Below are positions 24,550 through 37,571 of a DNA stretch of 64,000 nt, piece by piece. Where the stretch lies: the NCBI GenBank assembly GCA_004794785.1, contig SJOL01006495.1, forward strand, positions 1-64,000. Direction: 5' to 3'. Each line of letters starts with the position of its first letter. Positions within the stretch are counted from its first letter, which is position 1. The notes under the pieces were generated by a model that saw only the letters and a list, made by a program, of their open reading frames with translations, made no database searches and was not told the DNA's origin. Both the position numbers and the translations under genes were made by a program. Origin of the DNA: Opisthorchis felineus (taxonomy: Eukaryota; Platyhelminthes; Trematoda; Opisthorchiida; Opisthorchiidae).

Positions 24550-26920
24550 AACAAGAATTTAAGATGCAAGCGCAGTGGTTGGGCTAACTCCCCCATCATT
24601 CTCAACTTGCTTCTGGCTGCGCAGCTCTGGTGATCTAGGGGCCTCTGTAGCAGGATGTGCAGGGCTCTGTACCATCCTAGGTCACCGGGCGGACGGATCC
24701 TTGCTTGACTGGATACCCGCTGATAGCCACCTATGTCGCTTGTCCATCAACTTCCGTAAAGTACTCTCATAAGTAAGAAGTTGATAGTCATCTGTTTGTT
24801 CTATTTGCCCCAACTGAATTTAACTCTGTCACCATCAAAAACAAATTTTATGACACCCTAAGTGCCCTGTAAGGGCGGGCTAGAAGATAAGATATCATTG
24901 TGGTTGCCGAAGATCTGAATGGACAGTTGGGTAGGCTTAGCGCATCTGAGACTCGGTTTGGTGATCGAGCTGGATTGGACTAGCTCTGTTTGGACAATAG
25001 TAGACGATTGCTTGGACTGTGTGCTGACCGTAGGCTGTTTTTTGCGGCACTAACTTCTGAAATAAACGAAGTCGTCTGTACACATGGTGCCCTCCAACAA
25101 CGTTCCAGCCACGGACCCAGGTTGTTCACATAGCCATCAGTTACCTTGGGTGCTCGTCTACAACAGACTGCGGCTCGTTTCGGAACACATGTGGATTCCG
25201 ATCATATTCTCATCTAGAGTGACTTCTCTCCGTTACTTTCCAGGGCAGTATATGGAGCGGAAACTTTCCCCGGCAACTGAAAAGTGGGTAGATCCCGAAT
25301 TTGCATAAAAATGCCAAAATCGTCTACCTGACTTCCATGCACTTGCTCCACCGTCGAATGTGAATTCCGGCTGAAACGATACCACCACATCTTTTCCACA
25401 GTGCCTGTGGCGCGGCAATACCAGGTCTGTTCCAGCAATGGATACCAGACAGAACAGTGGTATTGCTCAAATCATGGAGAAATGTTCTCGCTGGCCCAGA
25501 AAATATTTCAACCAGGCTACCGTAGCGCGAGCGCCGACTGCGAAGCCTGGTGGATAAAGAAGGCTAAATAAATGGAAGAGGTCCAGAAAGCCGGGAATGC
25601 CTGAGGATTATTTAAGTTGATCCGTGCGACCTGCTCCAGGCAACCGCCCGTGAGCGGAACAATCAAGGATTAAGTTGTTGCAAAAATTTTCAACAAAGAA
25701 AAGCGAGTCGACTGTTAGATTGAGCCCTTTGCATAAAAATTCTCATGGCCACCTACTGTCACTCATTTGGACCTTGAAACCTAAGTAGAATGTGGGATGG
25801 TGAACCTGGAACCCTTTACAACCTCGAAGGTTTATGAAGGTTTGTGTTCTCCCAAGCGCCCCAAATCTCTTGATCCGGATGATTTCCCACCCGCCATGTT
25901 CAAAGATGGGGGTAAAGTCCACAATCAGCGCTTGTCTGATCTCTTTGCCTGCAACTTGTAAAAGAAGATTGTCCCAGAAAACCAGGAAGAATCGGTGATA
26001 GTGTCCGTTTTCAAAAAGTGGACCCGTAGTGAATAAGGTAAACATGGGAGGATCAGCTTGACATTGTAGTAACGACACTGTTGACGTCACTCGTCCTTCG
26101 TCGCCCTTTTGTGTCCTTGAAACGTTGACTCGAGAGCAGTAAGTGGGATTTCGTTCTGGTAGGGGTTGTGTTAATCACATCTTCACAGATCACCAGGTGT
26201 TAGAAAAATTCCATATTATAGGCTACCCAGTATTTCAGTGTTCCTAGATTTCCAAGGCGTATTCGACTCGGTTCACCGGTCTGTTCTCCTTACGAAGCTT
26301 CCACAACAATAAATGTCCCGAATGTTTGGGGATATGATAAGTTCTTTGCTGGCGCACAAGAGTATGCGGACAGCTTTACAAAAGCCTCCGTACACAAAGT
26401 GGTGTCCGTCAAGAAGGCTCACTGTCTCCAGTCCCATTTAATTTCCTGATCGATGAGATAGTGGGATGAACACTGGAAGATCTTTAAAACCCTGGTGTTC
26501 AAAAAGCCATATCTTGCAGCGTCTCCAACCAAGCGTAGTGAGGATCACGCGGTCCCCATCCTGGAAGGCCAATCATTGAACACGTCACTTACAATGCAAA
26601 GAGAAGCACTCGAATTTGCGGGGCAGTTTAGGCATCTTGTAACTTGTATTAGCTCCGACTGTAGTGTGACAGGCGAAGTCATTATACGAATCTATAAGAA
26701 TAAGGTCGTGTTTGCTAATTTGAGGCACCTATGGCGGCAAAGCGGCATAGCCCTAAGTCTCAAGGGACCTGTGTATCAGGCTACAGTATCTGCTGTTTTG
26801 TTGTACGGCTGTGAGACCCGGCCTCTTTGATCAGCCAAAATGAGATACCTTCAAGTCTCTGACAACCGCTGCCTCAGACCCATAGCACGTGTGAGCGAGT
26901 GCCGGTGATGTCGTAACGAA
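24550..26920 (+). mobile_element. Degenerate LINE with endonuclease and reverse-transcriptase remnants
   Basis: Reading across frames in order: an endonuclease-like part (LFVLFAPTEFNSVTIKN, then VVAEDLNGQLGRLSASE near 24.9 kb, cf. the V-A-G-D-F-N of such enzymes); a linker zone near 25.9 kb (PPAMFKDGGK); the reverse-transcriptase core near 26.15-26.3 kb (F-R-S-G-R-G-C-V-N-H-I-F, then FLDFQGVFDSVHRSVLL); and a C-terminal part near 26.7-26.87 kb (VFANLRHLWRQSGIALSLKG, then AVLLYGCETRPL). At least a dozen stops and frameshifts make it inactive. The order and motifs fit the CR1/jockey or RTE-like LINEs common in flukes; the clade is not settled. Confidence 0.85.
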
Positions 26921-28779
26921 ATAATCAAAAAAGGATTGATGGTAATGTGAGGAGATTTTATAATTTTCAATAGAGACTTCATCATGCTAGTGAAGCCAAT
27001 CTATGCTGAAAAGCAGAGAAGCACTGTACATCTTTGGTCGTTTGTTCGCTGAGCTGAGCTGGACAATTTGATTGCAAACGTTTCATCATCAATCGAAGTG
27101 ATATCATTAGTGCGTCGTTTGGGAGCGTAGTGGAGCGTAGCAATGGATCACAAACACTGATTTATTCCTATCAAGACTACGTCACCATAGGCTGAACGTA
27201 AGCTGAACAGTTACAATGCCTCCTAAAACCGATTCTTCGTTTTCATTACCCAATAACAGTACTAACTCAAAACCATGACCATAGGCGTAGTTTGGTAACA
27301 TTGTTTGATTGAAAGCTTCTTCTTTTTAACATTAAAGTTGCCCCTGTTTCTCAACTGCACGATGTCAGGACAAGCTGTCCTGTAGCATCAAGGAGACCAG
27401 AAAAAATAGTCTCCTGGATGTCATTACTGGAGACACACTGGCCTTTCAAAATACCTGTGTCAAAAGAAAATTGCAGTCACTTTTAGTCACCATATATAGG
27501 GCGAAATCGGAAACTATTAATTTGTGACATACAGGAGCGCACTGATTCGAGTTGCTTCATGAGTGGTCCGGTCCAGCTAATTGACGGATATTAATCCACT
27601 AGTCGATTTTCAGCGATTCAGTAGGTCAACGGCCATCCTCACAAATTACGTGGCCAATACTCTGCCTGAAAGCAAATACACAGTTATCAGTACGATACTG
27701 CTAGCTAACCCTGGTTGTACCTTGTGTGATGATGTCTGACGGCCATTTTGGAATTTCAGTGTACACTCCTGTATTAGAAGGCGCCGAAGCCCAACCATAG
27801 TCAAAGTACTATGTGCGCATCAGCTGACTCCTTCTGAATGACCAACTGGCCCAGTGGATGGTTAAAGGAAATCTAGCAAATCTGGCTTAAGTGCCTCTTC
27901 AGATATCCACTTGATGAGTGTGAATCATTGAGGTTAACGAGGCGAAGCTACCCGTTTCAACAGGCACAGTCAAATGGCCAAACAGGGGTGGATCCATAGA
28001 TTCGAGTGACCACTGGGTTAAGAGAGACAGATTCATATCCATCACGGAGCGAAAGCTATCTTTACGGCAGTACCAAAGTGGTTATCACTATAGGCCATAC
28101 TAATATTTTCCCATCCACTAAAGCTTGAGAGTTGAGATGAAGTATTGTCTTCCTCTTCTAAACTACGAGTGTCCAACATAAGTTTGACTAGCGTCAAGTC
28201 AGATGCTCAGACAGATTCGGTAAAACAAGCATGAATCAGCAGATGTGAACGCGAGTAACTGATCAGTCAAATTGATCAACAAAGTGGAAATGTCAGTACG
28301 TCTTTACCACTGCAGACGGCGCCCAAAATAATTTCGACGGCTGTGGATAGGCTCTTGCTGCTTCAATTCAGGCTAAAGCAAGGTCAAACAGTACATTCGT
28401 TGTTGAAAATGTAAAAGACCTCTCGCGCGTAGACTAGGTAGGCTTATTTCATTCGTTTTTTTATTGGCAAAGGTTGCGGTGCGGTGCGAAACGTTTCTGC
28501 CAGGTAAGTGGGAGTCTATTTTTGTAACAGGTAGCTTACTTAGTCCGTTTTATACTACAGCCGCACACCGACCGCCAGTGACCGCCCAGGAGACGTACTG
28601 GAGAAGCAAACTTAGGATGGGATAGTAGCTACAGATTTAACAGTAATTTCCTCAAAGTTCAGGAATATTGCTAGCGGAATTGCAGGCAGTGAAGCGTCAC
28701 CAGTTGACCTAGCGCATTATTGCCGTGTAACTACACGTCCCATTATATATCCTATTCAACACAATAAAAATCTGCCTAC
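26921..28779. other. Intronic stretch downstream of module C
   Basis: No supported exon. The start may still be 3' sequence of the LINE. Confidence 0.4.
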
Positions 28780-29047
28780 TTGAGAAGCCCGGCCCATCTG
28801 TGAAAGTTTCGTTACCTCCGACTATTGGTTGTAATTGCGTGTAGATGGCAGATAGATAGTCAACCAGCTCCGTTCTGCTGCCATTGTGCAGATCCAAAAG
28901 GTATCGATCCATGACCATCTGTACGGTAAGTTCAACAAGCCAGCCTGAGGGACTGGAGTTGAACACCTTTCCGCGAGAGACAAAAATATTGCAACTTTTG
29001 ATGTCCTCTTGTGTGACATCTCCACCGAGAATATATACGTAGTTTAC
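28780..29047 (-). CDS. Second-half module exon, copy C
   Basis: Exon of 268 nt, phase 0 in and 1 out. The acceptor is AT-rich (TATTTATAG) and the donor GTAGGC falls exactly where copies A and B have theirs. It encodes 89 residues starting VNYVYILGGDVTQEDIKSC, then LVELTVQMVMDRYL and YLSAIYTQLQP...ETFTDGPGFS. It is more diverged than A and B but keeps GG, the Cys, the (L/Y)xSxxYxxLxP block and the xxFxxG ending. It follows the first-half exon at 31097-31218. Confidence 0.78.
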
Positions 29048-31096
29048 CTATAAATATAAACAGAAACAATAAATAAAACTTCAGAAGGGAAATTTCCTAA
29101 TATGAAACATTCGGCGTTTCTGAAAATTTGTTTGGGCGTATTCATAATTCCAAGTTATGACACCTAGTAATTTATAGCCACTAATGACAGAAGCCCCTGC
29201 TTAGCGAAAACAACACTGACAGAAGTCTAGTAGCAACACAACTTGGTGATATACTTCACAGTCCCGAAAGTAGGTCGTTCATTCCAAATGTCCTTTTCTA
29301 CGAACTTAGTCGTCGTGAGAGGCGTATTGTTGTTTTCTATCAGTACTACCATTACTGTCCAAATCCGAGGCTCATCCACAAACTAACGTTTTCCGAATAC
29401 AACTCGAAATTAAGATCCATGAAGTCACATTATTCAAGATATCTTCAGCGACTATGGTGACCGTTGTTAATTCGGGTATTGACCAACACACCAGCAGTCA
29501 TCTGAAAAAACCACAATCAACAATTTCCTCATTCATTTGGCATACAGAAATCGGTACTGCCGATTTTACATTCCTAAAGTGTCCCCGATTCTCCCAATTT
29601 TGATACATCAGTCGAACTGTCATACCAGATGAAATCGACGCACTTGTTTTCGTTATTCACTATTGCTTGTTGCTTGGGCGCACACTGTGAACCTGCATAC
29701 TTGGGTGTGAAGCATCAGACGTGACACTCTTTTAAACCTCGCTGCTCATCCTGGAAGTTTGCAATCCGGTTTCCATCTATGTGTGGCTCTGAACCTGAAG
29801 GTTTCTGGCGTTTCTATAAACGACTGAAAATTATACCGCGAGGGTTGAGGATCACACGAGTTCGACAGTATCTTTTCTGGTAGATACAGCTTTGAATTGG
29901 GAATGAGTCTCTTGATTGTTGTCAGCATGCGGGCGTATAACAAAGGACAAGAGACATTCTCAGTAAGAATCACTGTTATCTTGAGGGTGCTTTTAACTAC
30001 CGACACACATTTGGTCCCCATCAAGGCTCCTTCGTAGGGCGTAGGTAGGCTCGGCCAAACGGCCCTTTGACCATCAGTTGCAAGGTGATGAAATCCGGGT
30101 CTTCACTTATGCAGTTGAGAAAGCTGATGAAAAACAAAGTTGTCCTTTTGAATTTTCTTGGCTACTCTTCTCTATAGATAGCGATTTAAACTTTGTAGTA
30201 GTTAGTTTCACAAACTACAAGCCTATGCTGTTAACGATGATGGTCTCCATAATGGGGTCCCAGAGGTTTTCAAAGGGCGTTTTCCACGGCAACGCTTGCC
30301 AACTCTTTCATCGCTGTCACACGGTCAAGCACACGGCCAAGCATAACTTGTGTGTCTTGGTAAAGATATCCCGGCAGTAGTGATTTGCGCATACACTTGT
30401 CACATCACATCTGCGGACGTTCCCGCTATCGAATTCATATAAGCGCTGCCAAATTTTTGTGAGCCAACAGAGATATTCTGGGGGAGGAGAATGCGCTTGT
30501 CTGAGTCCGTGTCTGACCCAGCAGACTTGTATGAAGAAATAAGAATAATCCAAGGTTGGACGTCTACAGCCTGAAAGCACGGAAAATTTCTCCCCCTTTA
30601 ATACGATTACGAAAACTACCGACAAGCTTAGTCGTAATATGGATCACAGATCACATCGGCACAGTACCATACACAGCATTCTTTTGACCTATGGTTTGAT
30701 GTCATAGAACCTGAGAGTTCACTTTTCAACTACTAACTGTGTGTTGAAAATGGTTGTGACGCGTCATAACACAGTGATATTCTGAAATCTTGAGTACATG
30801 GTTTTACAGTCCATGAACATCAGTCCTCTACTGGAGATACGAAGGATTATTTAGGAATACTAAGGGGCCATCATTTGTAAAAACCACCCGCTGTTTCGTT
30901 TCAAGCGTCCAAGAATTCCACATTCAGTGTGCTAGATAGTTCAGCCAATTGATTGGGGTCAATGCGATCAAATTCTTGACGGACTTTGGCAGTACTACAA
31001 TTCCGATCACGTTGATAATACAGACCCATACTCCAGTAACCGCAGTGAAGACGTTTTAGTCATACAAAAACCTCGCTAAAATCCAGGATCACTCAC
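29048..31096. other. Intron between module halves C
   Basis: No supported exon. Frames near 29.75-30.0 and 30.3-30.6 kb have no paired splice sites. Confidence 0.4.
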
Positions 31097-31218
31097 CCCT
31101 TCACAAACAGAGGACTTCAGGCTAGCGAATTCCTTGGAATGTCGCTGGGCGTAGGTCGGAGTGTAAAGAAGAGGGCTACCATTAATTTTGTACCGTCCAT
31201 ATATCTGAAAGCAGAAAT
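31097..31218 (-). CDS. First-half module exon, copy C
   Basis: Exon of 122 nt, phase 1 in and 0 out, donor GTGAGT. Two AG sites are close together; the upstream one (TTCTTTTCAG) gives the length and start shared with copies A and B. It encodes 41 residues, DFCFQIYGRYKING at the start and KEFASLKSSVCEG at the end. The FC, Q-I-x-G, ING and SVC positions are conserved. This is the most 5' complete module pair found. Confidence 0.8.
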
Positions 31219-32145
31219 CTGAAAAGAATAATTAGCTTTAAAATCTACCTGAGAACCGTAAAAGGTGATACCGAATTACGATGATGAAGTGAGCATACTG
31301 GTATCATTTTGAGCACCCCTTAACCATGACCCACATGCCATAAAAGCAGAAAGCTAGGCAGCGCCAAGTGTAAAATTGCAACAACAACGCAGATATCCTG
31401 GCCGCAGGAAACCGCAAAGGGTTCGCAAAAAACTGTGGTGAGTTTTAGTTGCCCATGAGGTTTGTGAGGTTGTCTGTTTGGGGTTTTAACCGTGGGTTTA
31501 ACCCAACTCCAGTTTCGCAAGAAATAAACCGTCGCCAATTTCCAGCAGAAAACAAGCGCTACAGAATCTCCTCTAGTCGCCTAACCAAAGATAATTTTGT
31601 AGCTCTCTGCTGCTGGAAGAAACAGAGCTTTACTCGTCTACAAAATTGCTGTCACACGACTTGCCGTGATGCATTTCCGATGGTTTCCACCTTTGGTTCA
31701 AATTATCTCATAGCCTCTCGCTGAGGTCACATAATTTCACAGGAGATGAAAAGTGAATACTACGAGCGGAATGCTGCTACAATGGGGAACAAGACGCCAA
31801 AAGTATGTTTATAAGGTGCATAACTCCGCTTTTTTTCTTTTTTATCCTAATGAGCATTGTAAAGTAACTCGAATCCCGGCCGGTCTGGTGATACCATCAG
31901 TGGATGCATTTCCACAGCACGCAAGATTAAGTTAAAAGTACGGTGATTGATCCGAACGAAAACTAAGAGTTCTTTCTCACTACTTCGGAGGTAGTCAACA
32001 ATATTCAATGGAACAGTGGGTTGAATAGTTTAATGCAGATGAACAGGAAAACCACCAATTTCCCAAAACCGGAGCTCTATTACATCGGATTTTCAGTATC
32101 TTTTAATTGGGCATAATGGGAAAATAACATTTGGGTGACCGGAAT

Positions 32146-32286
32146 GACAGAATCAAAGGCAGTACCGCTTGTCTTGCCAAATGAGGTTACGTAGGAAGTA
32201 TTTTGGGGTATGTTGTCTCTTGCATGTTTCGGATCCTCGTTGATTTTGTCATCATCAACTTCCACAAGAGTGTAGATCAAATCCTA
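32146..32286 (-). CDS. Weak candidate linker exon
   Basis: A frame opens after CTAGACTTAG with DLIYTLVEVDDDKINEDP and runs through polar, Ser/Thr-bearing sequence (NIPQNTSYVTSFGKTS) to a possible phase-1 donor (AGCG|GTACTG). It lies just upstream of the first-half exon at 31.2 kb, where a linker is expected. However, its start would be phase 0, unlike the other linkers, and the donor is poor. Confidence 0.2.
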
Positions 32287-33019
32287 AGTCTAGGGTGAAG
32301 TAGAAAGAATGCGTGAAGAAGATTCACACGGAGTCAGATTACATCAAGCTGAGTAATGAGTATTCCAGTCAAGCAGTGTAGTAATTTGTTTTTTGCTGTT
32401 TCCAAGGCGTGCTCAAGTCACCAGACCACCTTTGTACAGTGGGCGAATAAATATACGTTCTTTTATCTGTTGTGCTTTGAAAATGGGAGCACTGGCCTTT
32501 CTCAATGTTTCAGACGAATCGCCAAACACTTGCGCTTCACGCCTTATTTCTTTGCCTCGGCAGCAAACACGATCATCAACGTCGAAACCGGAAGGTGAAA
32601 ACAATAGTTTCAGGGGGAATAAAGTCAAGCTATATGACTTCTTTTAAAAATATAAGCCCAGCACTTGCAGGATAGTACCAGTAGGCTCGTTGAATTTGCT
32701 TAACTAGTTTTTATCATTTTAGGAGCCCACGATGGGTTTGTTTGCACCTGAACGTAAACACTGAAAATTGTCCATCCTCCCGAACTGAGTAAATCTCGCT
32801 GCACTTCCTACAAATCACGAGATTTACAGCCATTCCTCATGGACTCCCCAGCGAGGGGAGAATGGTCCCTCCAGAGCCGGTACGTCCCATAGAACTCTGG
32901 CTGGAACTGATCATTTCGGACTATCCTGTGTGATGCTCTAATCCTCAAAAATTTTTGGATCACTTACAATATCCTGGTAGCGTTATCAGTAATTTTCTGC
33001 CATAGTTCTCCGAAGTTTT

Positions 33020-33412
33020 ATGGCATTATGCCTTGTCGGTTTAAACTGTGATGTGACCTTTTCTCTAGATTTACATTATTCACCTACTATCCCACGGAAG
33101 ACCTTTATCAAAAAGTTAGAAGTATTCCAAAAGAGGTTAACTGAATTGCATTCGACTAGCTATGCCCACAGCAGCAGAAAGACAATTGCATTTAACACAG
33201 TTAATGAAGCTGTTGAAATGTGTGTTTGGAAATATATCTCAGCAGATGGCCGCGACATTTATACCCTTTCATCTGATGGAGCGTTATACCCTCGAGCGTT
33301 TCAAAATAGGTTCATTAAATTTGTTCTGGTGTTGGAATTACCAAATAGCGTGGTGTTTTGCTGTACCCACACCATTTTAAACGCATTCAGAAATACATTG
33401 CAAGTTGCATAA
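33020..33412 (+). pseudogene. Open frame possibly from a LINE polymerase C-terminus
   Basis: A 130-codon frame whose layout weakly recalls LINE tails: IPRKTFIKKLEVFQKRLTEL (cf. the I-x-x-(L/V)-Q-R-R-x-T of CR1-type tails), a central VWKYISADG, and an ending LPNSVV...NAFRNTL. None of these is diagnostic and no reverse-transcriptase core is nearby. It could equally be an unrelated or chance frame. Confidence 0.25.
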
Positions 33413-36400
33413 TGGTGTCAATTTCTTAAGAGTTCAAGTTAGTCGCCCAAGGGCTAAAATGACCGTTCTCCACAAAGGGATAAAATGTGAACGTGAGACA
33501 TATGCTCTCTATTTGCCGCACTCAATAGCCGACAAATCGTACACTAAAATTGACCGGCTGTAGTGCGCCACAATAGACTCCGGTGGTTTAGATGAGCCTA
33601 AGCCTTACCAATTTGTGTACTCAAGTGACTTCGTTAGGTAGACGATTTAAACCAAGATTTTTAGGACATACGACAGTTTACTTCGTTTTACAAGTTAGTC
33701 CATCAGAGTTTTTGTTTTCCTGTCAGGGGACAGTTTATTCAGTAACTCGCTTGAGCGTTTATTATAATCTAGATGCGTATGATGCAATGGGTACTTCAGA
33801 ATAGATCAATCTTACCAGCTCGTGCAAGTGGTTATCATTTACAACTATCACGAACAGTGCTATGTCCTAAAAAGATCATTCTGTAGACTGAAATGTTTTT
33901 CATTTCTTGCCTGCTAATCAGTGTCGTACGTTACCAAATGAGGATCCAATAGCCAGGGTGACTCAAGATGAATGTTTGCAGATCCAAGTGCTAACTTTCA
34001 ACCAGAGCATCCAGAATTTGCATGACTGAATCTCTTTAGTACACTTTTAGGTGAGGTTTTTGTGCTGGATTGGTGCGCGAAAAAACCGCGTCTAAATTAA
34101 GATAACTGAGTATAGCAGGTCTCTTTCCCAATCTCACCACTAGGGCTTTCTGTTCAATTACGGCCGTCATGTACTCTTACAACGCACACCGGTGTAAGGG
34201 TGACGGTACTGAAAGCTGAAGTCGGATAACTACTAAAGTCCAAGTTCTCTGGCCTGTCAACCGGTTTTGGAAAAAGCATTAAACGTGGTTATCCAGCGTT
34301 TACTATCTTCAATGACACTAAGTTAGTACAGAATTCCAGCTCCAATCAAGAATTGAACGCTGGTTTCTCAGACTTATTCGAATAATTCTCATTGAGCAAG
34401 AAAGAATGTACTAACTCACTGCATTTCGAAAGGAATTACTATGGCCAATGTTGACTCGGTGACTTATATTCTACGAGTTACCGCAGAAAACGGCTGAATA
34501 CCAGTTTGAATATACTTGCCGCTCTTCTCAACTTATAGATCGTACGCCCTCTTCTTCTGTCAGACGTTGAGGATTGAGTTGACTTAGTGCATATCTTTAT
34601 TGTTCTGCCGGTTACTGAAGCACAAGACCAGCCAAAAAATCTTATCAACACCGTAAATATGGTTCCTCTAGTGAGTTTACATATTTCATGCCTTAACGCA
34701 ACGATCCTGAGTGATAATTCTAATGAGTGATCGGATCCTATTTTGACTGCCCAGGAAGCATAAAATCTTGCAGGTGGGTCTGCAAATATTCAAGTTCGTC
34801 CAACATAAATATCTTTTTACAATAGAATATGCTAAATAAAGATTAAACTATGGCCTCACCAACTCAAGTCCAAAGCCGTGCGAATGTGATGACAGAGAGG
34901 AGTAACGTTCTAAACCGACAGGATTCACTTATCAGTTGAATAGGTTGACTTTAATGGACTGCTGAAGTTCTAAAAGTCACAATTATACACTCCAAGAAAA
35001 GAAACTTATTAACACATCCTCATGGTGGCTCCATTTGAAGAAGGAGCACAGTAACTATGTACTTGCACTTTTGCGACAGTGTTGTCTGTTGTCATCAACA
35101 GGCTAATGGGATTGTGCGAACATATGACTATCGGATGAGCCTCGAGTAGAGAAAAGCGGAGAGTGGGCTACCGAAATTTCAGCAGCTTTATAAATGGTTT
35201 GGTTAGTCAAGGATACGATCCCAACTGAAGAATGAGGCAGTTTGCGTGTGGTGCATTTATTTGAACGATTTCATAGACGAGAGTTTCAGCTGGACTTAGT
35301 TGAGTCTGCTATTAAGGCCAACTTAATTTGCTATTGAGTGTATTTACACTACATCTTGTTTGCTAAGCAGCTGTTGCACACAGTTACAGAGCATCGATGA
35401 TTTTACTAAGCAGTCAGCCACCTATTCGTAAGAAAACTCTGGTGAACTACACAGACTTGATTTTAAGGAAAAGCTAACGATTGTAGGATGGTTCAGTTGA
35501 GGAACTACATAAAGCCAAAACTTAGAACCTAAAAAAATATTGAGCCCGAACTTATGGCGTTAGAATAGTTTTTAAATTTAACTGATGTAAGAAACATACA
35601 GAGGGGAGAAAGGATCCAAACCTAACCTTGCAGTATCTTTTGATTTCACAATTAAATTTGTTTTCTACTTGGATGTTTATTACCGTCTTTCTGAGTGCAG
35701 TTTCCGTCCAAAAACGCCACGCTTCACTAGACTGTACGCCAGATACTCCTGCATGGGTATCGATTAGGATGTGGACCACCCGAACCACATATTCGTTGCA
35801 CGCAGTCACGTTTCTGCGTTAATTCGACCTACATATCGCCCAAGAGTATATGTGGTTCATAAGTACGTGGATAGTTAACCAGCGTAGCTTCTGAGAATGT
35901 GGCTACTTGGTGTAGGACGATGCGACTGTTTAGATTCAGGCTTTGGGAGAGAATGAGCAATGAGGAAACGGATATCTTTCAAGTATTAGTGTGTGAAGGG
36001 AATTGATCGATATTAAGGGAAGCTAAGTTGAGACCAAGTCAAACCTCAAAGTCTTACGTATGAACACCAATCGGATGAATTCGTAGTGGCTACCTTTAAA
36101 CAGCAACATAATGAGTTCTGTCGCTCACGCCGGAGGACCAAGTAGATAAAATACACAAGAACTGTTGTTTCATTAGCAGTAAGTGTGTCAGATATACCAT
36201 TGAAAAAAAACATTTAGGAGGTTTGAATAGAGTAGAAGCTTTAGTGCTAAACTTTTCTGAAATACACTTATTGGTTGGTGCGAAGGGTTCACGAAGAGAA
36301 ACTTAGCAGGTTTATCCGAAAGACTAAAAATCTTTGTGCGCAAATATGATGTGTATACTGATAACGTCGTACAAGACATACAGAAAGATAGAATAACGTA

Positions 36401-36990
36401 CTGAAAGTTCGCCGCGTTTTCAGGTCACTAAACAATTGTTGTATTCGGTGAACAGTCATAAATCTCACCAGGAATTTTCATAAGTTTCATCGGACCAAAT
36501 ATTCACTAACTTCTATTCTGCACTTTCGGTTGGTGAACAACGGCAGATTGTCACTTATATTGAAAAGTCATAAAACCGCTTCTTTTGCCAAAACTACAAC
36601 CCACTTTCCGAAAGCCGCCTCGGTTATATCTGCCTTCCGTCAAATGTATTCTGTTGAGATCCATAGATACTTTAAGAAAAAGCTAGATACAACCATTTCG
36701 AGCGAAATAATGACTGTGCTCATTTTGGAAAATTTTACTTGCACCTCGAGAGCGTAGCTTCTAGTTTCTCACTTCAAGGGCTATATTCCAAAGTATGTAA
36801 ACTAACAGAGAAATTTCGTGGCAAACAATTACGTCAAGCGAAATCGACGGCCTCATTTCGTGATGGACATGGTCTCTTCGTCTCCCTTAATATGCAGTTT
36901 GTCTCATTTCAATTTCTTGTGTGCTTATGAAGATAACGGACCTTTTTCATAGAGGAAGCCACTCACAAGGTTGCTGAAATTTCTTCGACA

Positions 36991-37033
36991 GCCCACGACC
37001 GGCTTTGCCCTTCGTGGGGCTCATCAGGTAGGC
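36991..37033 (-). ncRNA. Hammerhead ribozyme motif
   Basis: In order: GCCTAC, an intact CTGATGA, a 4-bp stem II (GCCC/GGGC), then AAAG where GAAA is required, CCGGTC and GTGGGC. Stem I pairs with one G-U. The damaged GAAA box makes activity unlikely. Confidence 0.6.
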
Positions 37034-37335
37034 ACAGTCTCCAAGTTGCCGTCAACCTTATTTTTTACTTTGACCCAAATGGAATAGATCTCGTCTAATA
37101 CACTCAATTGCAAATCAGATGTGCTTTCAAGGGAGACTCAACAGTCCAGGAAAAGGCTGTCGCAGGCATTATTAAAGTACAATGTGGTGAGGTTAAACGC
37201 TGGACAAAGACTAAATGCAGCTATAAATAAAGATTCAGTTGAGTCTCTCGTGGAAACCAAGTTGCTATGCATATAGGTGTATTTCTCGATATCTGTCCAA
37301 TTTGGGTTCAAATAGAACGGAAACTCGGAGACTGC

Positions 37336-37378
37336 GCCTACCTGATGATCCCCAAGGAGGACGAAAGCGGTCGTGGGC
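37336..37378 (+). ncRNA. Hammerhead ribozyme motif with intact core boxes
   Basis: Both core boxes, CTGATGA and CGAAA, are intact, and stem I (GCCTAC with GTGGGC) pairs over 6 bp. Stem II is weakened (TCC/GGA) and stem III reads AGCGGT instead of the palindromic ACCGGT. The predicted cleavage site is after the C of GGTC. This is the best-preserved core of the family in the window. Confidence 0.65.
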
Positions 37379-37571
37379 TGTCGAAGAGTTTTCACCAACC
37401 ATGAGAGTAGTTCCCTCTATGAAAGTATACTGCGATATCTCCAGTGTCGTGTCAACTGAAACGTGGAGCGGCCTTTTAGTTGAAGAATGTCACAAACGAG
37501 AGATTCAGTTGAGTCTCCAGTGAAAACTCAGTTGATATGCAAATAAATATAATTGTCGATAACGGACCTTT

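Larger units (their letters stand above)
31219..36931. other. Long stretch with few supportable features
   Basis: Apart from the weak candidates at 32.1 and 33.0 kb listed separately, I see no exon with paired splice sites and no module copy. It may be an intron of the modular gene or lie upstream of it. Confidence 0.4.
36932..37571. repeat. Hammerhead-bearing repeat, locus 2, with 14-bp flanking direct repeats
   Basis: GATAACGGACCTTT occurs at 36932-36945 and again at 37558-37571, identical and in direct orientation, as a target-site duplication would be. Between them a minus-strand hammerhead segment (36950-37110) is followed by a plus-strand segment holding one full unit and the start of the next: AGATTCAGTTGAGTCTC recurs at 37231 and 37501, giving a 270-bp period. 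The arrangement suggests a retrotransposed, partly inverted, partly tandem copy. Confidence 0.85.

Noticed and set aside
25250..25320. Minus-strand FMQIRDLPTF resembling the CMQIRGT start of first-half module exons
   Set aside because: It lies antisense within the degenerate LINE, the similarity ends after six residues and no splice sites fit.
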